In this document: positions 33,445-45,791 of the stretch, one piece after another
Layout: every line of letters begins with the position of its first letter
Position numbering within the stretch: the stretch's first letter is position 1
Assembly (NCBI GenBank): GCA_049999765.1
Contig: JBNGIQ010008568.1
Location: 21,856 to 85,855, forward strand
DNA from: Phaeoceros laevis
Lineage: Eukaryota > Anthocerotophyta > Anthocerotopsida > Notothyladales
Length of the DNA stretch: 64,000 bases
Direction of reading: 5' to 3'
Position numbers and translations under genes: made by a program
The notes under the pieces: model-generated
What the model was told of the DNA's origin: nothing
The model's database searches: none
What the model saw: the letters and a program-made list of their open reading frames with translations, nothing else

Positions 33445-34386
33445 GTGGAGGCATGGATGCCAGATGTTGCTGCTAAACAGCGGGCTCAGACATGGTTCAC
33501 CCGTGTTTTAGGTGACTTGTCTGTGTATGGATTGCCCCCCGCTGTTGTAGTTCTACCTTCCATGCCAAGGTACGATCTGCCTGCTGCTGCTCGGGCAAGT
33601 GGGCACATGAGGCTTCGGCCTAGGGAGAAATTGAGGAGTGAACCCCTGGGGGAATTTGTCCCTCACCCGTATGTCCCTGTAGCAGATGGGTTCACAAAGG
33701 CAGGATCATTTGATGCAGACATCCTCTATGGAAAGCTCCTGAAAGGAGTGAGACCACGAGAGTGGGGTATGTGGTCCGATGGCCCAATTCCAGTGAACAC
33801 CCCATTCTACTACTGGGGCAGGCGATGGATCGTGAAAGAGGCCACGAATCCGGCGATGGGCTTGGGCCTCTTTGCTCTTCAACGAATTGTGGTGAAGGAT
33901 GCTGAGAAAGGTGTGCAGTTGTTTGTTTTTGGTGGCCCAACTTACACGCAGGGGGAATGGAAGATGGTGTCAGAGAGGATCCGCCACCCTGCCATTCACA
34001 AATATGCCATCACCTTCAACCAGATTATAAGGAGAGATCTGATTGCGGAGGGAAAGGAGGCACCAGTTCTAACATTTCTAGATGGCAATGTCCATTTTGG
34101 CAATGTTGCAGGGTACATCAATAGCTCTAGGGGGAGCAGTCCGTCCGTGGCCAATGCATTGTGGGAGGAGCAGAGTGATGGGCACTCACTGTTACATGAA
34201 TCGCATGACCAATGGATTTGTACCATGGCCACCAAGACCATTGAGAAAGACACAAAAGTGTTTGTTGACTATGATTGGTACAAGGACTTGGATTGGGCAC
34301 TCCACAACAACGATGAGTGGTGGGAGGATGTAGAGCGTGCCACGGAGGCATACATGCTAGCAAATAACGTGTGTAGTGAACACTAG
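33445..34386 (+). CDS. SET-domain-like protein, intact 313-aa ORF
   Basis: Single uninterrupted frame. Residues 136-148 (ATNPAMGLGLFAL) resemble the SET N-terminal 'GxG(L/I)FA' SAM-binding turn. Residues 219-240 (DGNVHFGNVAGYINSSRG) with SPSVANAL fit the 'R-F-I-N-H-S-x-x-P-N' core with changes. Residues 268-280 (TIEKDTKVFVDYDW) fit the SET C-terminal 'I-x-x-G-x-E-L-x-x-D-Y' segment. No pre-SET or post-SET cysteine cluster is seen. SET proteins methylate lysines. The NHS and catalytic Tyr contexts are only partly conserved, so activity is uncertain. It lies in the CACTA arm beside tnp2, on the same strand in the window. It could be cargo or an element gene. The start chosen is the first ATG; MPDVAAKQRAQ (residue 5) is an alternative. 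Confidence 0.6.
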   Translation: MEAWMPDVAAKQRAQTWFTRVLGDLSVYGLPPAVVVLPSMPRYDLPAAARASGHMRLRPREKLRSEPLGEFVPHPYVPVADGFTKAGSFDADILYGKLLKGVRPREWGMWSDGPIPVNTPFYYWGRRWIVKEATNPAMGLGLFALQRIVVKDAEKGVQLFVFGGPTYTQGEWKMVSERIRHPAIHKYAITFNQIIRRDLIAEGKEAPVLTFLDGNVHFGNVAGYINSSRGSSPSVANALWEEQSDGHSLLHESHDQWICTMATKTIEKDTKVFVDYDWYKDLDWALHNNDEWWEDVERATEAYMLANNVCSEH

Positions 34387-34389
34387 ACT

Positions 34390-35360
34390 TAGCCATAGAT
34401 GTGTCATTCTTTCTCTCTTATGCATAAGGTGTGTGAGAAGTTGAGTGTCCGGGACGCATTCAGAGTAAGATGTGTACAGAACATTATCTCTCTTGGAGAG
34501 GATGTCGGGATACATGTAGAAATTTGTGTAGCCAGACAAGAGTGGAGTATGTAAAAGATTTGTGCTGAAGCAGTGATGTACATGTATCAGAACTTATCTA
34601 GACGGGAGTAAATACATGTAATCATTTTTCTCAAAAGCGAGGACGGTTGAGTCCCCAGTTTGGGTAAGGAGTACTGTACATACCCCTCATCATCTGTACA
34701 GGCAATGATATGCGGGATCTGAAAAGGCCGAGCATAGATTCTTATGTGGGGGAGTAAGACAGTATGTATATGAAAAAAGTCATACAGCCAAGTTGGGACA
34801 TGTACAGTGCACATTTGACAGCTGCGCTCAGGACCTGAGCAATACGGGCTTTTAGTAACTTATGCACACTGCACGGTATTTGTTTGCTACCATTTGTGCT
34901 AGTAAAATGAGTGCATTTTTGGCAAGCTGGGAAGGACGTCGGTGTATATACATATGATTATATGCTCAGGAGCCACACTTTGCCCTGGGGCGGCGTTCAT
35001 AAAAAAAACACGGGAGAGTGAGTTCAGGATTGTGTTTCTGTTGTACAGTGCGAGATAGTACAAAGCCAAATCCGGACTGTACAGTAATGCTGCAGCTAAG
35101 CTAGTGTCTCACGCATGTATACAATTTATGCAGTCAAGGAAACAAGTGTACAGATCACGAATTTTGCCTTACAAATTATCATTTGTACATAGATTTGCTT
35201 TGTACGTACTACCAGACAGACCGATGTCTATGACATGCATGTGTGGTGTGCATGACGTATGTGTTGTACATGCCCGTTGCATTTCATTGGCTTCATAACG
35301 CTCGTTCCAGATTTGCTGTCCATGCCATGGCATGCTGCTGCCCTGACAGTCCGTATGCGA
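34390..35360. other. No recognisable gene
   Basis: AT-rich sequence with GTACA/TGTACA words. No motifs on either strand. Confidence 0.5.
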
Positions 35361-35364
35361 ACCT

Positions 35365-38300
35365 GTGCGTGCACAGGTTGAAGCACCAAGCATGCTTGTC
35401 ATGCCCCGGAGCCACCGACATGATGCCATTGGAGGGGCTGCCACAGCCGAAGTTGATCTTGCGGCAACGCTGCGACACTTAGCAACAACCCCATTCCCTC
35501 AACCGGTACATGTGGCATCATGTGCCCAAGAGGCATCCATTCCAACTGCTACGGATGATGAAGTGCCGATAATGGAGGAAGAGCAAGTCACTCTCGAGTT
35601 AATTGAAGCCATGGGGGGAGTTCAAGGGTTGGCAGCTATGCCCCACGAAGCTGTGAACGAATTGCCTGAAGAGCTACAACGTATGCATGCTGCGGCAGTG
35701 AGACCATTATGGGAAGGCGCACCGATAAGCGTGCTGGCATTCATACTATTGTTATTGAACATACAGATGGCACACCTATGGTCTGATGCTTCAGTGGATG
35801 CGTTGTTGGTGCTACTAGCAACCATGGGTCTCCCTCCTGATAATTGTTTGCCAAAGACCAGGTACGAAATCAGGTGCATGTTGAAAGGCATGGGTTTGCC
35901 TTATATAATGTATCATGCATGTCCCAGGGATTGCATGTTGTTTCGCAAAGAAAACGCGTCTTTGACAAAATGTGCACACTGTAAGAGGGACTGGTACAAA
36001 CCGAAGGAAAAAGGGAAAAAAGGAAAAGACATATCTGAGAAAGTGGTTAGGTACTTTCCTTTGCTACCCCGTATTCAGCAGCTGTTTAGATGCAAGGAGT
36101 TGGCAGCATTGATGACATGACATGCCACACATGGCAGTATAGATGGTGTCATGCGGGTACCCTCCGATTCAAAGGCTTGGAAACATGTGAATGCTAAATA
36201 TCCTGACTTTGCTGTAGAACCAAGAAACATGAGGTTTGGCTTGTCATCCGACGGGTTTAACCCTTTTGGTCATTTAAGCTCAAAGTACAGCATTTGGCTT
36301 GTTCTACTTGTCAATTACAATGTTCCTCCGTGGTTTAGCATTAAGAATGGGCACATCCTTTTGTCCATGATTATTCCAGGCCCCCGGCAGGTACGGATTG
36401 CAGACACCTATTTGGAGCTTGTAGTTGAAGAGCTGATTGAGTTGTGGGAAATAGGTGTGCTAGTGGTTGATGCATCGTGTGCCAAAGACGATCCATCTAG
36501 ACAATTCAATTGCAAAGGAATTCTATTGTGGACCATGCATGACTATCCAGGGTATGCATTGATGTCAAAAATGCAGACGAAAGGGTACAGGGCATGCCCA
36601 ATCTGTTGGGATGGGTTAGACGCGAGGAGGTCATTTGATTTGAACAAAATGCTATATGATGACAACTACCGCAAGCACTTGCGAAAAAATCATGTGTATC
36701 GGACATCACAAAAACATAAGTTTGATGGAAGGGAAGATATGCGAATAGCTCGAAAACCACCTACCCCCCAGGACATATTGGTGGAAAGCTACAACAGACG
36801 TGACGCATCGACAAAAGACAAGAAAGACACCACATTGTGGGGTGTTACAAGTGACAAGCCATCTGTCCTATGGGACTTACCGCACTGGGAGGTATGAAAT
36901 TGATCATGGTCTTTCTTGTTAGCATGAAGTGCAAAACTTGTATATGCATCATGATATCTAATCTATCAATGTATGGGATGCAGCACTTGTTAATACGCCA
37001 TCTTCTGGACCCCATGCACATATCAAAAAATGTGAGCGAAAAAATAATGGAGCATGTGCTGGGGGAAGCTGATAGTCTTGCGAGTAGAAAAGACCTAGAG
37101 TGGGCAGGGACGAAGAAGGATTGGTGGCCTGTACGCACTAAAGTTGCAAAACGGTTGAAGAAGACGGACAGTACTATAGCTAGTACTGCTAGGCCAGGTT
37201 CTGAGCAACCCCCAATCACCGCACCAGTACCATCCGCAGCAGTAACAACTGCAATCGGTACAAGGACCAGAGCAAGCACGAGTGGACGGGCAATGCAAGC
37301 TGTGGAACCTACTGCAGAGGCCACAGGGGCCGCGAACATGAAAAGGAAAATGGCAAGTGTAAATGCTGCAGATGATGTCATATACAGAATGGTGACAACC
37401 TTAAAACAGCCCCCTCCCTAGGTCATAGGATTTGATACCAGCATGACAAAGCGTGAAGCTGAAGACGAGATGAAGCATAGGATTTGCAGTTTGCGACCAC
37501 CAACTGCGTATGGAAGAAACTTGCGGAGCTGCTTCATGAAAAGCGGGACTGAGAAAATTTGTGGGCTGAAGTCACATGATCACTTCCACATGCTAACTAA
37601 TGTGTGGCCCATTGCTTTGAGGGGATTAGTCCACAAAGAGGTGCACAAAGCTATCAATGATTTAGCAGAGCTGGTTCATTGGGTATGTTCGAATCAAATA
37701 GACACCACGGAGATCAAGAAAATGAAGAAGAAGTGCGAGGAGGTCATATGCAAACTAGAGATGAAATTGCCCACCAGTTTTTTTTCCAGCCAGGTGCATC
37801 TATTGCTACATCTTGTGGATGAGGTGGAAATGTGTGGTCCAGTGTCGTATCGATGGATGTTTTTTTTAGAGCGACACATGAAGGTTCTCAAGAACATGGT
37901 TAGGCAAAAGGCAAAGCCGGAAGGGAGCTTGGCGATGGGATATCTTGCCAAGGAAGCCATGTTTTACAGCTCTGAGTACTTTGGGCAAGTGCTACAAAGT
38001 TGTGGAGTAACGACAAACCACTCATCACCAGCGGTCAAGTGCTGCAAGGCAAAGGGAAGAAAGTTGTGCTGACAGATGTTGAGTATGCCCAGATGCGGTG
38101 GCTTATCGCTGACCATTGCGAAGGCCTGGATTGTTGGCGATGCGGCAATAGACAGGCCAACAAAGCCTGCATTTTTAGATTGGATGGTTGAGGAGATTAA
38201 CATAGCCCGGAAGGCAGGTGTGGAAGTTGAAATATATGGCCATGATGTCATATGTGCAGTGGAAGGTCTTACATGGTATGCAGTCGAGTATAGGAAAATG

Positions 38301-38744
38301 TGGGCATGTGGCAATCACATTCGAACAGAGGACACTGACCAGGACTTACAACATGCGATTCACTCAGAAGCAGGACTATTGGGTTGATTGCGTATCTCAC
38401 AAGAAAAACAAGAACCCTAAATGAGCAAACTTACCTTACGTGGGCAGAGTTCAAAAAATACCGAAGGTGCAGTACGGTACAGTGTCACCAGTGTTGCTGA
38501 AGATGCAGTGGTTCCGAACACCCATGAATGCGAATCGGACAGCTATGTTGAAAGATACTTCAGGAATGTTTATGCTGGATGCACGGGCTACGATGTTGAG
38601 CCATAGAGAAGAGGATGAGCCATTTGTTTTAGTCTCACCAAAACCACAGCAAGTGTTTATGTACGACCTCCCAGGTGCAGGGATGAAACTCATTGTAGGG
38701 GCTAATGCAAGGGGGAGGCATGTAGTGCAAGAAGACACATGAAA
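35365..38744 (+). pseudogene. CACTA tnp2-type transposase
   Basis: Plant tnp2/TNPD-like transposase. Segment 1 (35365-36120) has GLPYIMYHACPRDCMLFRKE and CAHCKRDWY, the tnp2 zinc-binding start. An in-frame TGA (36118-36120) replaces what is normally Trp before HATHGSIDGVMRVPSDSKAW. The core continues with RNMRFGLSSDGFNPFGHLSS, VPPWFSIKNGHILLSMIIPG, TMHDYPGYALMSKMQTKGY and CPICWDGL. A splice donor at about 36889 (GAG|GTATGA) and an acceptor at about 36982 lead to LLDPMHISKNVSEKIMEHVL. From 37443 comes the DUF4218-like region (KSHDHFHMLTNVWPIALRG, FLERHMKVLKNMVRQKAKPE). Further decayed C-terminal pieces (LTDVEYAQMRWLIADHCEG) run to about 38.74 kb in shifting frames. Not functional as it stands. 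Confidence 0.85.
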
Positions 38745-39540
38745 TAGAACCTGAAAATGGCTACTTGCTGGCCCAATTACATCCAATGAGAGCACTGAAC
38801 CCAGCAGCACCTTGTGGAACACTGAGACAAAAATATGCCCAAGCTTCGGTTCCAAGGTTTGTGCCTGTATTGGTAGTTGCAGGCATCAAACTTACAGGGA
38901 ACCGATTAGAGTTTCATTTTGTTTATGTCATCGGCCTATAGTTCGAGTACAACGTTAACGGCGACTGTACCTTCCAGAAGGGCTAGGGACTTTCAACAAG
39001 CTCTTTTACAAGTACTCGTTCCAAACATTTACATTTTTCGTAAGACCAGTTTATGTATGTCACTGTTTCAAAAGCAAAACTAGCTTGTGTTGTCAACTGT
39101 CTAATATGCATTCATGAGCAGCCGAGAGCCAGAACTGTATGTACAGCCAGAATTGTATGTACAGCTAGCTTGTGTTGTCAACTGTCTAATATGCATTCAT
39201 GAGCGGCCGAGAGCCAGAACTGTATGTACAGCCAGAACTGTATGTACAGCCATCGTTCGGGAAAGAACCAGATCAATTTTGATATAAAGTGCTTGTTGAT
39301 TACAGGCAGCCCTTGCTGCGAGGTCTAGCCCGATTAATTTGTAGTTCTAGTAATGCCTGTAAAGTCTTCAAGTTCCTAGCGCTACCAAGTATGCATACGC
39401 CTACATTATAAAACATACTACATACCTAGTACCTATACCTCTGGGCCAGTACCATTGCCATTTTGCAAACACATGACATCCATGCTGTAGAGCACCACCA
39501 CTTGAAGAAAGCTTATCTTCACAACGTTTGTATGAATTCT
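38745..39540. other. Intergenic, with 84-bp direct repeat
   Basis: No coding signal. A two-copy tandem repeat (39081-39160 and 39165-39249, GCTTGTGTTGTCAACTGTCT...) contains GAACTGTATGTACAGCC subrepeats. Confidence 0.6.
39081..39250. repeat. Two-copy 84-bp tandem repeat
   Basis: TAGCTTGTGTTGTCAACTGT ... CAGCCGAGAGCCAGAACTG occurs twice in a row with few differences, ending in TATGTACAGCC subrepeats. Confidence 0.85.
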
Positions 39541-39543
39541 GTT

Positions 39544-40104
39544 TCATGATGCGGCCAAATCCCTTCTTCTTCTGCTCAGGCTTCTCATCCTCGATGACAA
39601 GACCTCGAAGACATTTTTGCCAGAGGCCCCTACGGGCCATCCCTTCTTCTTCTCAGGCTTCTCACCCTCGAAGAGAGGAGCAGTTACCGCAATGCCTGCA
39701 GCGAACTCTTCATTTTCATTACAACCAGCCTGCCGGGATGGGTTGCTATCGGCCTGACAAGGTGTAGGCAGAGTGCAGGCATGGCACTTCACGGATGCAT
39801 GATCGGCTGCATGGGTTGCACACACCAGAGCATTGGGGGCGTATCGTAGTTGTCCCGCCACACAGACCCAGCATTCGTGGACGAGGTAAAGCTGCCTTAG
39901 CTGAAAAAACATTGCTGTCCACTCTTCATCTTCTGTGTCGAAAGATGAAACCTCATCGAAGTCGAACTCAATTTCTTCTGGATCCTCAGGCTGTGGGGGA
40001 AGTTGTCGCTTTTCAGTCAGCGGCGGTGGGTTACTAGAACTGACAGAGGCCCCTGCCCACGGCTTGACCACTGAGCGCCACCCATTCCCACTCTCTGCCG
40101 CCAT
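39544..40104 (-). CDS. Hypothetical protein, 186 aa
   Basis: Unrecognised. Acidic middle segment (PEDPEEIEFDFDEVSSFDTE). A Cys/His-rich stretch (CWVCVAGQLRYAPNALVCAT then KCHACTLPTPC) looks like possible zinc ligands. The C-terminus is basic (MRSLSRRRRD). No introns needed; the ATG at 40104 is the only plausible start. It lies within the CACTA arm downstream of tnp2, on the opposite strand. A related Lys-rich stretch continues below 39640 in another frame (EDEKPEQKKKGF against EGEKPEKKKGW), a local duplication. Confidence 0.4.
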   Translation of the reverse strand: MAAESGNGWRSVVKPWAGASVSSSNPPPLTEKRQLPPQPEDPEEIEFDFDEVSSFDTEDEEWTAMFFQLRQLYLVHECWVCVAGQLRYAPNALVCATHAADHASVKCHACTLPTPCQADSNPSRQAGCNENEEFAAGIAVTAPLFEGEKPEKKKGWPVGASGKNVFEVLSSRMRSLSRRRRDLAAS

Positions 40105-40319
40105 TTTCGTGATTTGTAAATGGAGATGGCTGTGGACCTGAATTTAGTGCATCATCCAACATCTGCAACCCTTGTAAGATAGGAGATCCAGTTACAACGA
40201 CATGCCACTGTGACAATGTGCCGGTTTCCTTGAAGTAGGCACTCACACTACAGCGACGGACGGTGTTTTTTCAACCTGCACCCTTGTAACATGGGGAACA
40301 TACCCGACTGTAGCTTCCT

Positions 40320-41220
40320 ATCGTTGCGTGGCAGGTTGGTTACAACCCATGCCTAAGAGCTTGCATAGTCGGGTTGGGAAGATGACCTTAGTGCGGGGGG
40401 AGGGGAGAACAGCATGGAACGGGGAGGCTCAGAAGCGACAGGATGCACTCAGACAAGGGGCTGACGGAATCCTTGCATTGACATACAGGGCCTCGACGAC
40501 GATGAAAAGCCGGCAAGCCCCTATGCCTGACGACCGGCCTGCCTCAAGAACCATGGGAGGAGAGGCTGTGGTCAGCCGGGATGCAGGCGGTCAGGACCGG
40601 GCACGCTCTCCCAAAAGAGGCCCGCCGCGGCGACGAGGGAGGCCTAGGCCTCGTGATGTGGGAGTGGGGCAGACGACAACTTCTGGATTTCCAGAAGCAG
40701 TGCAATCCACAGATGGGTGGATCAGCACACACAAAAACAAGAGGAAGGTGGACTAGCCCAACCAAGAACAAGGGGTCGATCCGCACATACAAGAACAAGG
40801 TGGATTAGCACATACAAGTCGAAGAGGAAGGTGGACCAGCACCTAGAAGAACGACACGAAGGTGGATGAGGACAAACATGAATGCGATGCGAAGGAGGCT
40901 GCGGCCTGTCTACCAGGCTTCACTAGGCCAGCGACATTCTTCATGGGCGCTTTGAATGAAAACATTCGCCGAGTAGATGCTAAGTTTGAGAGGATGTTTG
41001 GGCCATCCACAAGCTTGGAGTAAATGGGAGCACAGTACTTGGGTTACTTGGGTAGTTGCACGTGTTGACCTGTTGTGACCTGATGTCGAAGTTGGCAAAT
41101 CACGTGAAAAGTTGGTTTCAAGGACGTACCAGAAGAAGAATCTGCAGAATTGAAGACCAGAGAAGCCATCAGGAAGGAAGCCGGAAGCACGTTCCAACTG
41201 TTCCTGACATTGATTTCTAG
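40320..41220 (+). other. Low-complexity open region, unknown
   Basis: An open frame 40328-40756 is Arg/Gly/Pro-rich (SPKRGPPRRRGRPRPRDVGV, AT-hook-like GRPRPR). It ends in tandem ACAAGAACAAGGTGGA repeats (40.72-40.87 kb). Composition rather than conserved motifs keeps it open. Confidence 0.3.
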
Positions 41221-42150
<930 letters not shown>

Positions 42151-42155
42151 GCCAA

Positions 42156-42223
42156 CCCTGGTCAGTGCAAACAGAGCTCACCAGATTCATGAATCTTGTG
42201 AGCTCTGTTTGCTCTGACCAGGG
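42156..42223. repeat. 68-bp near-perfect hairpin
   Basis: Arms of 33 nt (CCCTGGTCAGTGCAAACAGA... and its complement) with two mismatches and a 2-nt centre. Confidence 0.9.
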
Positions 42224-42232
42224 TGCATCTCA

Positions 42233-42350
42233 ATGAAGGATCTCGTTCTTCGCAACTATGTTCATGCTCTTGCTGTGAGAAGTGGGTATGAGTCAAATGC
42301 CTTTGTTGCCAACCACGTTATTTGTATGTATGCTTCTCATGGGAGGTTTC
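42233..42350 (+). pseudogene. PPR fragment
   Basis: Encodes HALAVRSGYESNAFVANHVI followed by CMYASHGR, a pentatricopeptide motif end. The frame decays after that. It is immediately 3' of the 68-bp hairpin. Confidence 0.7.
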
Positions 42351-42696
42351 TCTTCGTTTCTCTTCTTCACCAATGGCACTGCTCAGCAGCATTCTGGCGG
42401 TCACACAAGGTAATCACACTCTTTTTTCTCTGCTTTCCTGCACAGTAGTAACTGTTTGCTCTGTCTCGAGAGCCTCCGATGTGGGTATTGAACACTGCTC
42501 TGTTTTAATCCCAAAACAGTAGGGACAGGCATTTGGACCTGGTTGTTTGGGTCTCGGGTTGTAGTTGTCGGTGACTGCACCTCGTTTTGTACCACTCTTC
42601 ATCTTAGAACCAGTTCTTGACTGATTGGTTACTGTCTGCCATCTAATTGATGCTAAGGTATTCCTAGCTCGTATTGACATGTTGCGATGCTGGCAG

Positions 42697-43350
42697 GTGG
42701 CCGCTTTATCAAAGAGGATATCTCGGATTTTGTTGAGTTGAATAAGTACCCATTGGTTAACAAGCTTTCCTCCAAGAATATGGGGAAGGTGTACTCAAGT
42801 CCAGTTAAACATCAGGTGTCATTCATGTTCGACTGTGTTCCCCCAACAGTCCTTGGAATCTGCTCTTTCACAAATCTAACTCCATTGAATCCGAATTTAG
42901 GTGCTGCTGTTCTCATCAGTGGAGGATTATGAGAAGTTAAGCCCGGTTTTCTGTGATATAGCGGGGCACAAAGGAAAGGTTGGCACTTCAGCCTTCATAC
43001 GTGGAATCAGGTTTATTATAGTATGATCTCATGAATTACAGTAGGAAAGAGTGTTGGGCTGACTGTTGTTCTTGGGGTTTCGCAGGTCATCTTCATTTTT
43101 GTGGATCTAGCTGATGAGGACCGGTCAATGCCCATGCTTGCAGTTTATGGCCTGGGGGCAGAGAAGCCAGTGGTGAAGCTTATCAGGCCTAACTTTATTT
43201 CATGTACCGTATTAGTGCAAGATATACTGTTCATCGCAACAAATGCAGTCACTGACGGGGTTCAATTGTCAAAAGTAGGTGACAGCATTTCATTATGGGC
43301 TTGGTTCAAAGCATGTCTTGGAGGCAGAACTGACGAGAACAAGTCTGGAG
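42697..43350 (+). pseudogene. Protein disulfide isomerase-like gene fragment, at least three spliced exons
   Basis: Three exons with correct splice sites. Exon a (42697-42815) encodes FIKEDISDFVELNKYPLVNK and KVYSSPVKHQ. Exon b (42902-42979) encodes VLLFSSVEDYEKLSPVFCD and IAGHKGK. Exon c (from 43086) encodes VIFIFVDLADEDRSMPMLAV and YGLGAEKPVV. This order matches the non-catalytic thioredoxin-fold (b/b') region of plant PDI-like proteins. The catalytic CxxC domains are absent, so it is a partial copy. Retained introns show capture at DNA level, not through mRNA. It sits between PPR fragments in the CACTA arm. Confidence 0.8.
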
Positions 43351-43450
43351 GTATGCGTTGCTTTACACTACAACTTTCGATCTTATTCTATATTTTCTTT
43401 GGGACAGAACTGCACTTTAAGATAGTGGATATCTGGCTTCACGCGTGCAT

Positions 43451-43480
43451 TTCACTCTCCCCTAATTAGGGGAGAGTGAA
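43451..43480. repeat. 30-bp perfect palindrome
   Basis: TTCACTCTCCCCTAA is followed directly by its exact reverse complement. Confidence 0.97.
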
Positions 43481-43489
43481 CTCATCTTC

Positions 43490-43705
43490 CATCTATTTCA
43501 AAGGATGGAACAGGACGGCGTACAGCCAAACAATGTCACAGTTTGCAGTCATGGGGGTCTAGTTGACAAGGGCCAGTGCTACTTTGATTCTATGAGCAGA
43601 GATTACGGCATCAATCCAACCATTGAGCACTAAGGTTGCATCTACAAAGCTGCTCACATGCTGCAAGAGGCTAAGGCAATCGAAGCAATGCAAGTAAAAG
43701 CTAGA
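43490..43705 (+). pseudogene. PPR fragment (C-terminal motif type)
   Basis: Encodes HGGLVDKGQCYFDSMSRDYG and INPTIEH followed by a TAA, then degraded motif remnants (MLQEAKAIEAM). This is the typical 'CSHAGLVDEG...YFxSMxxDYGIxPxxEHY' region near the E domain of plant PPR proteins. Confidence 0.85.
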
Positions 43706-43769
43706 ATAGTAGGTGAAGGGACTTCAAGAAATTCAACGAGTTGATCGAAACACTGTACAAAAGCATAGT

Positions 43770-44985
43770 CAGCTACGCCAAAGTTGGTTGAAGCATCCTC
43801 CTGTAATCCTGTCGAGCATGAGTACACAAAAATATCGAAACTCTAACAGTGCGGGTCTGCCCAATTCGATGAGCTCTTCTGTTGTTGGATTCCACTACAC
43901 ATCCATCAGCAGGGCATGAGATGAGATCACATTGACCTGTAAAATTACACCAAATAAAAACTATCATTCAGAGATTGAATCAAATGTCCTAATTCCTGCA
44001 ATATTCCATTCTGACCATCCCAGAGGTAGTTAGTAGCACAGGTCAACTTGGTCTCAACATCCAAGCAAGTCTGCAAGATACGCACAAGTCAAACACTTAC
44101 CTCCGGGAAAGTGTTAAACTCATGGACACCACGATCTCGCGCATTCATAGTCATGGTGCCATCAAGCCTTTGGTAGCAGAACCCTGCCTGTCTCAAGGGG
44201 ATTTCGAGCAAATGAAGCATGCTTAAAGCATGCTTGTGCACTGTGAGAACACAATATCCTTCTCCGTTGCTTGCACCTCCTTGCTTTTCACAGATGTTTC
44301 CTCATCCACCCCATCATTACTTGGTGACACAACATCTGAACCAGTATTTCCATGATACAGTGGCTCGGGCTTGCTAACCACCCTGGAAGTGCAAGAAGTG
44401 TCGAAATGACTGCATCTATCTTTGATGATGAGACCCAGCCTTGAGGAGGCTCAAAGGTAGGTGGTAGTAATGACACATCCAACCCCCAGGGGTTCGTCCT
44501 TTATCCTGGTTATCTGGGCACAGAAAGCTGCAAGTGGGTACAATTGCAAGGCCTTCCTGCACTTCGGGAAAGGGCAAATTGCATCATCTCCTGTACCTAA
44601 ATGCTGTGATATACATTGCACACAAAAAAAATGGGCACAAGATGTAACAACTGCATAGACCTGCGACCCAGAAAACAAACATTTGCAGGTGTGTATCGTG
44701 AATCTAACTGAATAGGTAACAACTGCTGTATATTACAATTATTACAGTCGTGAATATAAATCCAAAATCAATTGCACAAGGTACAACATACTTGAAATTG
44801 CCTTCGAGACTCATTCTCTAAGCAAGTGTAAAAAGCTCGTTCATCCACATTGAACTCTGCTTGCTGCAGTTGAACGAGTCGAGGAGGTAGATTCACTATT
44901 GGCTGTCCATCTATCCGAGTTGCTGCAAAATTCAAGCAAGCAAGCCCTTCAATATCATGTAGAAAATTCATATCAATTAGCTAAT
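43770..44985 (-). pseudogene. SNF2 helicase (CHR28-like) gene fragments with RING exon
   Basis: Minus-strand exons in gene order. 44971-44793 encodes RIDGQPIVNLPPRLVQLQQA, EFNVDERAFYTCLENESRR and QFQ before a GTATGT donor. About 44661-44500, after a TATGCAG acceptor, encodes a partial RING finger (TSCAHFFCVQCISQHLG, CPFPKCRKALQ). About 44455-44370 encodes GWVSSSKIDAVISTLLALP. 43900-43800 encodes NNRRAHRIGQTRTVRVSIFL, helicase motif VI. The layout (SNF2 lobe 1 end, RING, helicase C) is that of plant CHR27/28-type ATPases. Most of both helicase lobes are missing, so it is a captured or decayed partial gene. It is on the opposite strand to the neighbouring PDI-like fragment. Confidence 0.8.
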
Positions 44986-45059
44986 AGCTACCACAATTAG
45001 CTCTCATCCTCTGAAGTTGTGTGACATCTACAGAAAGCACAGTATTATAAGAGATTGCG

Positions 45060-45400
45060 AGTAGTAGGTGAAGTCCTAGCTCCAAGGAGCTAGCTAGCTT
45101 CAACAAGCTTAGAATTAAAGTTTCGAGCTCCAAGGAGCTTGGGCTCCTATATATGAAAGGCAAGGCCTAGGACAAAGATATTGTTTGAACACTAGTTTTA
45201 AAGCTGAAAGTACTGCCGAAGAGCAACCATCCCTGCACGGCACTTTAACCACTTCTGGACAACTGGTTCGTCATTCCTTGATATGAATGGAGTTAAAGTT
45301 CCGAGCTCCAAGGAGCTAGCTAGCTTCAACAAGCTTAGAGTTAAAGTTCCGAGCTCCAAGGAGCTTGGCCTCCTATATATGAAAGGCAAGGCCTAGGACA
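45060..45400. repeat. Duplicated 95-bp block with GAGCTCCAAGGAGCT
   Basis: 45079-45176 and 45308-45402 share AGCTCCAAGGAGCTAGCTAG, AACAAGCTTAGA and CTATATATGAAAGGCAAGGC. Each copy contains two GAGCTCCAAGGAGCT palindromic words. Confidence 0.85.
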
Positions 45401-45791
45401 TGTGAGATAGATGCATCCAGTTGCAAGCACCACCAACGCACCTGCTGCAGGTTCACCCCTTTGGCAATTGCAAGCTGCGGTGAGTAAGCTTAGGACCATT
45501 TTTCAAATTATGTTCAATTCTAGCAGAGTTGTAATTGTAAGAGTCTGCATTGTCGTCCTTTGCCAAGACATGTCCTGGGCCACTTTCCAGCCGCAGGCTC
45601 TCAAACGGTTCGAAGAAGGAAGTGAACGGATCCCAGAACCTGTATACCAAAGTGGTAGATCGAAACCGATCGCGGTGTTTACTGTGCAAAAGTGGAAACT
45701 TACAACGGAGGTCGCTGTGAAAGCGGCATGCAGTTGGCTGCAACTAGTGCACGCCATTTAGGAGCTGTTGCGCGACTGCGTGCCTGTTGCG

